Shown one piece after another: positions 40,899-49,375 of a stretch of 64,000 bases of DNA. A model generated the notes under the pieces. The model worked only from the letters and a program-made list of their open reading frames with translations, ran no database searches and was not told where the DNA came from. Positions within the stretch are counted from its first letter, which is position 1. Every line of letters starts with the position of its first letter. A program made the translations under genes and the position numbers. This DNA comes from Leguminivora glycinivorella (Eukaryota; Arthropoda; Insecta; Lepidoptera; Tortricidae): assembly GCF_023078275.1 (NCBI RefSeq), contig NC_062983.1, positions 3,713,001 to 3,777,000 of the forward strand. Reading direction: 5' to 3'.

Positions 40899-41222
40899 CA
40901 GTTGAGTTCATAAGTATGTATGTATGTATGTTTGACGACCGGTCTGGCGCAGTCGGTAGTGACCCTGCCTGCTACGCCGCGGTCCCGGGTTCGAATCCCG
41001 GTAAGGGCATTTATTTGTGTGATGAGCACAGATATTTGTTCCTGAGTCATGGATGTTTTCTATGTATATAAGTATTTATATATTATATATATCGTTGTCT
41101 GAGTACCCACAACACAAGCCTTCTTGAGCTTACCGTGGGCCTCAGTCAATCTGTGTAAGAATGTCCTATAATATTTATTTATTTATTTATGTATACATTT
41201 TTTTTACCTTATTGCAACGAGG
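40899..41222. mobile_element. MITE CAGT(C/T)GAGTT split by SINE S1
   Basis: The left part CAGTTGAGTTCATAAGTATG and right part TGTATACATTTTTTTTACCTTATTGCAACGA correspond to the contiguous 32,665 element; the SINE lies between. Confidence 0.65.
40933..41190 (+). mobile_element. SINE S1 (subfamily a), full length reference copy
   Basis: TGACGACCGGTCTGGCGCAG (A box), CCCGGGTTCGAATCCCGG (B box), AAGGGCATTTATTTGTGTGA, GAGTACCCACAACACAAGCC, GTGGGCCTCAGTCAATCTGT, ending in (ATTT)n. RNA polymerase III boxes look intact. Confidence 0.9.
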
Positions 41223-41459
41223 TTACGTACCCAGTTCTACATAAACCGACAGTACTGAACGTTCCACGATTCCCTAAGATAAATGCGGTTATCCTTAACG
41301 TGGAACCTTGGCTCGGATCTCGCATCTTGACACTAATCCACGAGGAATCTTAAGTTGAAATGTCACGGCTTTTTAAGGGAATAACGATTCGTCTTCGTAT
41401 CCTTTGACTTGACAGTGCTTTTATATTAAAAATTAAAAATAATTCTTTTGAAATCCTTT

Positions 41460-41695
41460 TTAACCCCCGACGCAAAAACGACGGGGTGTTATAAGTTTGA
41501 CGTGTCTGGCTGTCTGTCTGTCTGTCTGTGTGTGTGTCTGTCTGTGGTATCGTAGCTCCCGAACGGATGAACCGATTTAGATTTTTTTTGTCTGAATGCT
41601 GAGTCAGTCGGGAGTGTTCTAAGCTATGTTTCATGAAAATCGCTCTATTAAGTCTCGGGTTTTTTTCAAAATTTTAATTTTGTGGTTATTAATTT
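41460..41695 (+). mobile_element. Retroposon tail family S5
   Basis: ACCCCCGACGCAAAAACGAC, (GTCT)n, TCCCGAACGGATGAACCGAT, CAGTCGGGAGTGTTCTAAGC, TTTTAATTTTGTGGTTA. Confidence 0.78.
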
Positions 41696-41971
41696 CAGAA
41701 ACAGCATAAGAGCGTCTAACAAGGAACCGATGTTTCAGAATAAAATTACTTACATAAATTATACTTGTACTTTTCAACCGCGAATTATATTACTGAAAGT
41801 TTATGTGAAAAACTTAAGTTACATGTATCTAATGCTCCGACAACAGTCGACGGATTAAATTATCAACAATCACATTATTATAAATAAAAACAATAATACT
41901 AATCATAATTTAAACCTTAATCTAAAAATAAATACCTAACTAAAAATATTAAAAACTAGGGGAACTCCTTA

Positions 41972-42066
41972 GGCATGGTGCCGTAGACACTGGCAGCATT
42001 TCCTCGCTGAATCGCTAGGCTTATTCTTTGGGCGAGGAAGCTGCCAGCCCTACGGTCACCGCTGAC
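41972..42066 (-). pseudogene. LINE C-terminal fragment (RAGSFLAQRISLAIQRGNAA)
   Basis: A minus-strand stretch of ~30 codons without stops reads RRAGSFLAQRISLAIQRGNA then ASVYGTMP, the C-terminal end of a widespread lepidopteran LINE protein. Very short; everything else is lost. Confidence 0.7.
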
Positions 42067-42435
42067 CTCTGAAATGTAGGTAGGTACTTAAAAAAAACGT
42101 AAGGAAATAATTTGGAAATTTTCGGGTAGGTAGTTACAAATTTTGTCGGTTAACCCACCAAATAGAAAAAAAGGGTAAAAGTTCTTATTTAGTTGTGTTA
42201 ATTTTTTCACATTTTTCACTTACCCTTAAATGACTTAACAAATGGATATTTTTTTCTTTTAACGAGAAATTAATATATGCAATGGTTTTCTGAATCTAGG
42301 AAAAAAAAATTAACATCGATTTTAATACTAAATCAGTGTTAGAAGTAAAATTGGCTAAATCTTATATACATACATCATTTTTGGCAAAATTTACAAAAAA
42401 AGTTTTACTACTATGAAATTTCTAATGCATGTAGA
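42067..42435. other. No gene seen
   Basis: AT-rich, no frames or repeats of note. Confidence 0.45.
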
Positions 42436-42560
42436 AAGTGAGAACGTTCTCTTTAAGATTCGATGTCTTACGTAATGTTCTCAACAGTGAACAGGCATCT
42501 TCTGGGCGACCTCACTCCATCGTAGGCCACATGTGTGCCTTGCTAGTCTGTGGCCAAGAG
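42436..42560 (-). mobile_element. Non-LTR 3' region fragment
   Basis: Matches 15,961-16,070 in opposite orientation (GATGGAGTGAGGTCGCCCAG, CAGACTAGCAAGGC on the minus strand). Confidence 0.5.
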
Positions 42561-42677
42561 TAAGCCCATTTATAATAATAAAACAAAAAAAAACTACAAC
42601 TAGGGAACAAATCAAATTATTTTATTGAATAGTTTTGATTTGTTCTTTTTTCAAGTAGTCACACTACTATATATAAA

Positions 42678-42891
42678 TTATAAATTTAAATAGATATCAT
42701 ACACGAAAGAAAAAACGACAAGGCCCACTGGTGGCCGAGCCGGGAATCGAACCCGGGTCTTCAGCTTACGCGGCTAACGTCTTCACCACTAGACCACCCG
42801 CCCGCCCGACCGAGGCGAGGATTCCCGGCTCGGCCACCAGTGGGCCTTGTCGTTTTTTTCTTTCGTGTATGATATCTATTTAAATTTATAA
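42678..42891. mobile_element. SINE S3 with an inverted copy of its own 3' half
   Basis: On the minus strand a full S3 SINE (head GGGCGGGTGGTCTAGTGGTG, B box CCGGGTTCGATTCCCGG, tail to TATCTATTTAAATTTATAA). Its 5' side abuts a plus-strand copy of only the 3' half, starting GATTCCCGGCTCGGCCACCA. The two 3' halves (42,678-42,748 and 42,820-42,891) are reverse complements over ~71 bases with one T-run length difference. Confidence 0.85.
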
Positions 42892-42989
42892 AAAAAACTG
42901 TTGACGATCGCTGCATTTGATGTTTGAGTCACTCACGGCGTTTATTGTCAATTCATCAAATGCCATTGACTTTTAAGCTTAGCAACAAA

Positions 42990-43134
42990 TCGTCACTACT
43001 TTGAAAGAAAACTTGTATCTTCTTCTGTCAATGAAAAGAGAAATGTAATAAGTATGTATGGAATGCATATAGACTTATTGCGTTTAACTTTGAGGAGCAG
43101 TGTGAGATACAAGATTTTTTCAAAGTAGTGACGA
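42990..43134. mobile_element. MITE TCGTCACTAC, copy 5 (opposite orientation)
   Basis: TCGTCACTACTTTGAAAGAA to CAAAGTAGTGACGA; interior reads as the reverse complement of the other copies (GTATGTATGGAATGCATATA). Flanks are AA rather than TA. Confidence 0.8.
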
Positions 43135-43211
43135 AATGGGTGTAGAACCTTGTACTATTAAAATAATATATTCTGTAGTAGAACTGAGAACATTCGCTAT
43201 TTTGTAAATTT

Positions 43212-43440
43212 CTTTCAGTACAGATGGCGTTTTTTGTACGCACTAGTGCGAGAAGTGGTTCATTATATGCCAGGTCGAAACTTCGGAGGGCCATCTGTAC
43301 TGAAAAACGTCGTTCGATACACGTGCGAAAAGGAAATTCGCAACTCATGTCGATTTAAAACACTCCCTTCGGTCGTGTTTTAATTTATCGCCACTCGTTT
43401 CGAACTTCCTTTTTTACGCACTTGTATCATAATGTACTAT
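43212..43440 (-). mobile_element. Composite MITE, copy 2 (pairs with 6,938-7,192)
   Basis: TTTCAGTACAGATGGCGTTT to CCATCTGTACTGAAAAACGT, then TCGATTTAAAACACTCCCTT, GGTCGTGTTTTAATTTATCG and ACGCACTTGTATCATAATGTAC (shown in part). Same order and junction as the 6.9-kb copy. Confidence 0.75.
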
Positions 43441-44165
43441 ATCGGTGCATTTCTGCACAGAACATACATTAATAATGTTTCTATTATTTATATTTTTATT
43501 AGAGATTTCAATCAAAAATGTGATTTGCACATATAACCTACGCCACTCTCTCAAAATCGCAATAATAATATGGATTAATACATACATATTTGCGGCGTTT
43601 GGCGTTGAGACCTTGGGGCCATGGGGGCCCAGTTCTCGTCTTTTGTATAAAGATTTTGCAGTCTCGCCTAATTGAGACCTCAGGCGACCGGAGGGCTGGC
43701 CAGTATTGCTCGCAACGTATAAGTAGGTATACAGCGTGAAAATGCTGCCAGCTTCCTTGCCCATTGACGGCGATTTAGGCCAAATTTTTTATTTATAAGT
43801 AGGTTAGGTATTTAGTTTTAAGTAGTAGTATCAGTTTTATCATGTTTTTATTTTTTTGATTTATTTATGCAATTAAATGACTGCATCAAAATAAATATTC
43901 ATCTAAACAGTTTTAATGTTAGAGTGTAGTTAAACAAAACATTTAGTAAATATTCAAAAAGTAGGTGAACTAACACATTGTGCTTAAAATGGAACAGTCT
44001 ACAAGCTCAGTTCAAAAATTGCCTTTATTGTCTACTACTCAAGGTGTAAATTAAAAGGCTTTGTGCCTGTACAATCGCCATCCCCGCCGTTTGTTTTTCA
44101 AAGTAAAAAAAAACATGGCGTCCATTAACAAATTGCTACACAAGCCAATTCGAACTCGCGCGTGA
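43441..44165. other. No clear gene; possible LINE remnant on minus strand
   Basis: A 116-codon minus frame (43,414-43,764) contains GQPSGRLRSQLGETAK and ELGPHGPKVSTPNA. The C-termini of some lepidopteran LINE proteins look similar, but I cannot assign it. The rest is AT-rich. Confidence 0.35.
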
Positions 44166-44395
44166 CATCATCCTTGAGATATCCCGGCACTTGCCATGGC
44201 TCATGGGAACATGGGGTCCGCTTTGACAACTAATCCCAATAATTCGCGCAGGCACAAGTTTTTACGAAAGCGACTGCCATCTGACCTTCCAACCCGAAGG
44301 GTAACTAGACCTTATTGGGATTAGTCCGGTTTCCTCACGATGTTATCCTTCATCGAAAAGCTACTGGCAAATATCAAATGAAATGACACATGTAT
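44166..44395 (-). mobile_element. SINE S2 body (head missing)
   Basis: CATCATCCTTGAGATATCCC, CATGGCTCATGGGAACATGG, CTTCCAACCCGAAGGGTAAC, ATTGGGATTAGTCCGGTTTC, CTACTGGCAAATATCAAATG. Confidence 0.8.
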
Positions 44396-44746
44396 TTGGT
44401 ATGATTTCTGAATGAATTTTTAAAATTAAATGGCCTCAGTCCATTGGTGGGACTATTTTGTCAGTGTCAAGGTAATATAAGCAAATTGTTATTGATTTTG
44501 GTAAGGTAAGTACGACAGTGTTCGGTAGTTAGCTCTTGTTAATTGATAGCTAGATTTTACGTGGACTATCGGCCGTTGACGACAAAAAAGTGGCTAAACG
44601 CGTTTCGAGATTAATTCTTCATCAGCTTCTCACTATAACATTAGTTTACTGCATAATAAGCTATCGATATTACACTTTAAACAACATTAATGAGCAAAAG
44701 AAGGAGAAATTATTCACGACACGAGGCGTTCGAACCGGAAGTCCAG

Positions 44747-44867
44747 TGGCCTGTTTCTCGAAAGGTACAAGCCTTGTATTACAAGTGTGTTCCTATGACA
44801 ACCCATACGATTTGACAGTTCGCGCACTTGTAATACGAGGCTTGTACCTTTCGAGAAACGGGCCCCA
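44747..44867. mobile_element. MITE GGGCCCGTTTCTCGAAAGG, best copy
   Basis: TGGCCTGTTTCTCGAAAGGT and CCTTTCGAGAAACGGGCCCC ends, inner ACAAGCCTTGTATTACAAGT / ACTTGTAATACGAGGCTTGT. Confidence 0.85.
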
Positions 44868-45292
44868 GGTATGATTTCAATATTATTCAAATATCATTTT
44901 GATGTCAGTCACACGTTCAAATAGTCCCGCGTCACAGCCACAATCAGCTTTTTCAATCGGCAGAAATATTTCAAGAACGAGAATATTACGACCAGATTGG
45001 GAACATCAAAGGATACGCAACTTCGAAGCTCTTCAAATCATTTTGTTATAAATAATTAATTTCTACCACAGATTAGGAATATGGCAGATGAATCATTGAC
45101 AAATGAAAAACGGGGAGGTTTTATTGACTTTTATTTCGCTTTGATGTGCGTCGTCTATTCAAGTTGTTTTTCAGTATAAAAAAAAATAAAGAATTCTCAT
45201 CCTGATCGTCATTAAATTAGGGACAACAGGAATTATATGTATCATAGATTAAATATAAGAAGATCATACCATGTATTAAAATGCGACCGCTT
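44868..45292. other. No gene seen; includes the empty site of the 18,326 MITE
   Basis: 45,244-45,271 is the uninterrupted copy of the sequence flanking the MITE at 18,326. Otherwise unassigned. Confidence 0.5.
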
Positions 45293-45528
45293 AAGGCACT
45301 GGTCCCACCGCGAGCTAGTAAGCTATGAGCTATCGGCTATAAAAACGAACAAAAGATAAGTACTCCCGTGTAAATAAAAGAGACATGGCGATGTTTCTAG
45401 TTACTCGCCCAGCGGTGAGCTATCAAAATCGCCGTGTCTCTTTTATTTGCACGGGAGTGCTCATCTTTTGTTCGTTTTTATAGCCGATAGCTCATAGCTT
45501 ACTAGCTCGCGGTGGGACCAGTGCCTAA
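45293..45528. mobile_element. 236-bp palindrome, AAGGCACTGGTCCCACCGCG ends
   Basis: AGGCACTGGTCCCACCGCGA / TCGCGGTGGGACCAGTGCCT with near-perfect pairing through AGTAAGCTATGAGCTATCGG and AAAACGAACAAAAGAT; arms of ~110 bp. Confidence 0.88.
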
Positions 45529-45544
45529 GAACGCGCATACACTA

Positions 45545-45670
45545 GGGTAACCTCGCCTCATTCGGTGACACGCCTAATTCGGTGAAACAACGAAAAATCG
45601 TCTTTTGGAATAGTGCTTCAAAGCTTGTATCACCGAATTAGGCGTGTCACCGATTGAGGCGAGTTTACCC
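45545..45670. mobile_element. 126-bp palindromic MITE GGGTAAACTCGCCTCA, TA site
   Basis: GGGTAACCTCGCCTCATTCG / CGATTGAGGCGAGTTTACCC, then GGTGACACGCCTAATTCGGT pairs; TA at 45,543-45,544 and 45,671-45,672. Confidence 0.88.
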
Positions 45671-45849
45671 TACACCACACATTTTCGATCTCCCACGATA
45701 CCACGCTTTCGATTAATAAGTACTTGTAGATGGCGTTATGTGTCACTTAAATTTATCGCTCGATGTTGATGCAACGGCGAACGTAGCGTCGTTAATTTTA
45801 ACTTGGATGATGATATTTTTCATCCATTGATGATGAAAATGATGACTCA

Positions 45850-45980
45850 TAGAAAAAGTATTGTATACAATAGTGATATAATTAAGCTTTTCACTCTCGT
45901 ACCGTACTATTAGGCCACTCAGTGCTGAGTGGCCTAAACATGGTACTCGACTGAAAATCTTTGTATTATATCACGATTGT
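45850..45980. mobile_element. Palindrome centred on AGGCCACTCAG-TG-CTGAGTGGCCT
   Basis: Perfect core hairpin (TTAGGCCACTCAG / CTGAGTGGCCTAA) with outer imperfect arms ACAATAGTGATATAATTAAG / TTGTATTATATCACGATTGT. Confidence 0.75.
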
Positions 45981-46407
45981 ATTTACACTATTTCACATCT
46001 TTCATTTGAAAAGGGGACTTTTTGTTGGTGTTATAAGGGATCAAAATTGAATTTCCGCTCAAGGACTTCTTGCATTAATAAATAACTAAAATGTTTCTTG
46101 TCAAACCGGAACTGTAATTACTTCGGTTCCTTATTTTAATTAGTATGTCGATTGAATTCGACAGAAGGGACGGACCCTCGGTTTTCACAAATTTCCATAG
46201 TTGATAAGTAATTGGGTTCGGTTAGTCCCAAACATTATTAATCCGAGCAATATTTGTAATTTGTGTTACTAGAAACGAGTAAATTATGATAGAGGATGCT
46301 AATTTGCATTTTGTATAACCACCATACATATTATAAGTTTTGTAAATACCCCCGAAATAGTGGACCAATTTTTATGAAACATGGCTATACACATTTAAAA
46401 ATATGTT

Positions 46408-46650
46408 AAGCGGGTTACTCACGTGTTAAGTCTATATAACGTTCGACATGTTTCGATCCATTTCCGAGGATCTTTCTCAAGAGTAGCGACCTCGCCTTTA
46501 CATGTCGAGAGCGCGACGCATACACTATACGCGCGGCGCTCTGTATGCTCTCGACACGTAAAGGCGGGGTTTGTACTCTGGAGAAAGATCCTCGGAAATG
46601 GATCGAAACATGTCGAACGTTATATTATCGTCTTAACAGTAACTCGCTTA
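46408..46650. mobile_element. ~240-bp palindrome with AAGCGGGTTACTCACG ends
   Basis: AACGTTCGACATGTTTCGAT / ATCGAAACATGTCGAACGTT, CCATTTCCGAGGATCTTTCT / AGAAAGATCCTCGGAAATGG, then CGCCTTTACATGTCGAGAG pairs. Outer AAGCGGGTTACT / AGTAACTCGCTT. Confidence 0.88.
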
Positions 46651-46699
46651 AAATATTTTAATATATGTTTGAATCTCACGGGAGTTTTATAGTTAAAAT

Positions 46700-46815
46700 A
46701 TGGCTAAACACTCCCGATTACTTCAGCCTTCAAACAAAAAAAAAACGAGATCTAAATCGATTCATCTATTCGAAAGCTACAATGCGGCAGGCAGACACAC
46801 ACAGACAGTCGTACA
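46700..46815 (-). mobile_element. Retroposon tail family S5, fragment
   Basis: GGCTAAACACTCCCGATTAC, GAGATCTAAATCGATTCATC, CAGACACACACAGACAG. Confidence 0.55.
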
Positions 46816-47297
46816 CCTGGGGTTACAAAGATTCTAAATATCTTCGAAATGTCAAGAATTTCAACAATCGACTGAAATTAATCCACAATCTGTAAATTTT
46901 TGTATGGAATCGGAATGTAGTTTGGAGTTTCTAGGGTCTCTAGTCTCTAGCCAACGTCACAGTTGAGTTAACGCTTCGAAACCTGTAGGTTTTTAATTGA
47001 AATAGGTAGTGTAACGTTTAGGTATTTAAAAATAATTTAAACAAACAGTTAGTACTTTTTCGAGTAGTTACATTTTTAGGTGACATAAATAATATCTATT
47101 GATTTTAATTAATACAAATTTATATTTTAAAATGATAATAGGTTAGGTAACCAAATAAATGAAATGAAATATCTTTATTTGCTTGAATAATGAATATGGT
47201 AACAAGGTAAGTTTTATGGCTAAGTTTTCAATACAATGTCACTGAGCGACCTGTCTTTAACCTTCATGAAATGAAATGAAATGATTCAAGGTTAGTT
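46816..47297. other. No gene seen
   Basis: AT-rich. GAAATGAAATATCTTTATTTGC at 47,161 (shown: minus strand GCAAATAAAGATATTTCATT) is a retroposon 3' end of the form typical of Jockey LINEs. Confidence 0.45.
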
Positions 47298-48292
47298 TCA
47301 TAAGATATATTGACCGGGATATAAACCGTGATTACCTTTTTGATTTTTATTGAGGTCCCGATATTAACGAGTGTGAACGCGACCAGTGGTAATGCTGACA
47401 GTGAACGCAGTCGACGCGCGCGAAGGAGGGTAGACCGCGCGCTGTCTACGCAACTTTGACATCCACCTGCCGTCTTCAGTTTCCCGTGATCATAATGCAT
47501 GTAACTGCGTCGAAATATCGTTACTTCAATAAAAATCAAAAAGGTATTCACCACAGATTTAAGAAAAAGGGGAGATAGGTCATGCCGGGCGATTTGTATA
47601 GAATACGCCTGTCGCAAGGTCTGCGCAACCCACACAAAGCACCAGTAACTGTAAAGATAATGCACGCACACACCTAATCCACACACACTTGTAGCTGGAC
47701 GCTCCTATTGCGCAATACACGCGCAACATTTCTATGTTTGTGTACACGCGAACGATAAGCGAGCGCGATCGCGCACGCACACAACGATAAATAACGGGAA
47801 CGCCTCGCCTAGTTTCCGAGAAAAATGTCTCACTGAGTGAATCGTTTTGTACACCGTTCATTGCGGCGCAAACACTACACTGTTTACAATATGTTCCTTG
47901 TGTAGCCGCAATGTATAATGAACGTTTTAAAGCACAAGCAAACGTAAGGTTACATGGTACAACTCGGAGTATTACGTTGAATTCGTGTTTTATGTGAAAT
48001 AAAAGGAAATAAATAGTATTTACCTGTGAAATGTTATCCCATTGGCTTGGAAATTATTCAGGTCACTGCGATGTTTGCAAGTTATTATTGCACACCTCGG
48101 CATTTTGGATAAAACTCGTTTTTCGTCGGTGAACAGCGCGCGTGTACACTCGATGACAGCGGACGGCGAACTGGCGGCGGTGTAGGCCCAATGGGCCTAC
48201 ATCTGCGACCAGGCCGCGCGCGGCTTGTCCTCTCTATAGATTTTTTTCCTCTGAGGTATTCACGGTTTATATCCCGGTCAATAAGTCTTATG
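47298..48292. mobile_element. ~1-kb DNA element, larger relative of the 11,271 MITE
   Basis: Ends TCATAAGATATATTGACCGG..GATATAAACCGTGATTACC and GGTATTCACGGTTTATATCC..CGGTCAATAAGTCTTATG are inverted copies. Inside, the TTTCCCGTGATCATAATGCA..ACTGCGTCGAAATATCG block and a second AAAAATCAAAAAGGTATTCACC are the inner part of the 11,271 MITE. About 700 bases unique to this copy (47,560-48,240) hold a GC-rich tract but no transposase frame. Confidence 0.65.
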
Positions 48293-48575
48293 TACGGCAT
48301 AAAGAGTCTTTTGAGGAAAGATGTTGTTTATATTTGTTTAAATACCTAAAGATACAGACTATAGCTCTCTCTGTCGCTCTTCTGTAGTGGGACAGTGACA
48401 GGCTGTGTTTTGTTCGCCACGTAGCCTCAACGATTGGCACTTCGGTTATACCGGCGGCAGTCGAAAGTCAAATAGAATGATCCAACTGTTTAAATAGCGC
48501 AGTGGAATCCACCCAGATTTCCGTGTCAAATAAGGGGTACTATTTGTTAAAATAGTCCGGTTAAGCAATTCAAAT
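48293..48575. other. No gene seen
   Basis: 48,355-48,450 has fragments of the GTAGCCGAATGG MITE group (CTCTTCTGTAGTGGGACAG, CGCCACGTAGCCTCAACGAT). Confidence 0.5.
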
Positions 48576-48720
48576 TCAAATTCAAATATCTTTATTGCAG
48601 TAATATTACACATTACATAGAGGTATAACTGTAGCAGTTAATACAGACCCTGTAAGGGCATAGCAACTTACAAAGTATAATTAGACATAGACATAGACAT
48701 AGACATAGACATTTTATTAA
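48570..48720 (-). mobile_element. Retroposon 3' tail and (AGACAT)n
   Basis: On the minus strand GCAATAAAGATATTTGAATTTGAATTTG (shown in part) is a non-LTR 3' end. It is followed at 48,683-48,713 by five copies of the hexamer AGACAT. Confidence 0.6.
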
Positions 48721-49208
48721 TAATATTATAAATATTACACGTTCATCAATAAAATTATTTAACAGCAATTAAATTAAGATTATTACAATTTCAGTCTAGT
48801 TATAATTTCGAATATTGAATTGAAGGATGCATTCATTGATTATATTACATATGATATGTCATTTAGATTTGTTAATTTGATTTTATACATAATTATTATT
48901 TTATTCTAATACTAGCTTTTACCCGCGGCTTCGCCCGCGTAATAAAAGTATTCATTAAGATTTTCATTTGGATCCGTAGGGACCGTAGGTTTCTCTGTAG
49001 GTATATTTATCTGCGATTATTTCGATTGCACATAATACTTTTGCTTGCAATGATTGTAGAAATATTACACATCGACCACAGCGTAGGTAATTCTATATAC
49101 GCTGGGGAAACCTTTATAAACATCCCACATAGCCCGTATTTCGACACTATGATCGGTGGGTAAAAAGTACTTTTTTCTATTATCCCTTCCCTTATCAAGA
49201 TGTTTAAT
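48721..49208. other. No gene seen; left flank of the Gypsy element
   Basis: AT-rich. ACTAGCTTTTACCCGCGGCT at 48,912 is the start of a family S6 retroposon that breaks off after ~30 bases. Confidence 0.5.
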
Positions 49209-49339
49209 TGTTCAGTATGCGACTAACGTACGCTTGCATGTGTGTGTGTGGCTGCGCCCACCACGATACCTGTACGCCAATAAACCAGTGCATAACTAGC
49301 TACCGGTTGTTTCACTTGTGTCCACCTACGTATCTAACA
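49209..49339 (+). repeat. 5' LTR (131 bp)
   Basis: Starts TGTTCAGTATGCGACTAACG and ends ACGTATCTAACA (TG...CA). Contains a polyadenylation signal AATAAA at 49,279-49,284. Base-for-base the same as the 3' LTR by reading. Short for a Gypsy LTR. Confidence 0.95.
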
Positions 49340-49340
49340 G

Positions 49341-49352
49341 TGGCGACGAATA
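49341..49352 (+). other. Primer-binding site TGGCGACGAATA
   Basis: TGGCGACGAA begins one base after the 5' LTR, where the 3' end of a host tRNA primes minus-strand synthesis. The decayed Gypsy element at 38-39 kb has TGGCGACGA at the same place, so both use the same tRNA. Which tRNA was not established. Confidence 0.75.
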
Positions 49353-49375
49353 CCCACATTTAGGAAAAAAAAAAC

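Noticed and set aside
40933..41010. tRNA gene
   Set aside because: It has A- and B-box-like sequences but no acceptor-stem pairing, and it is the head of a dispersed SINE present eight times.
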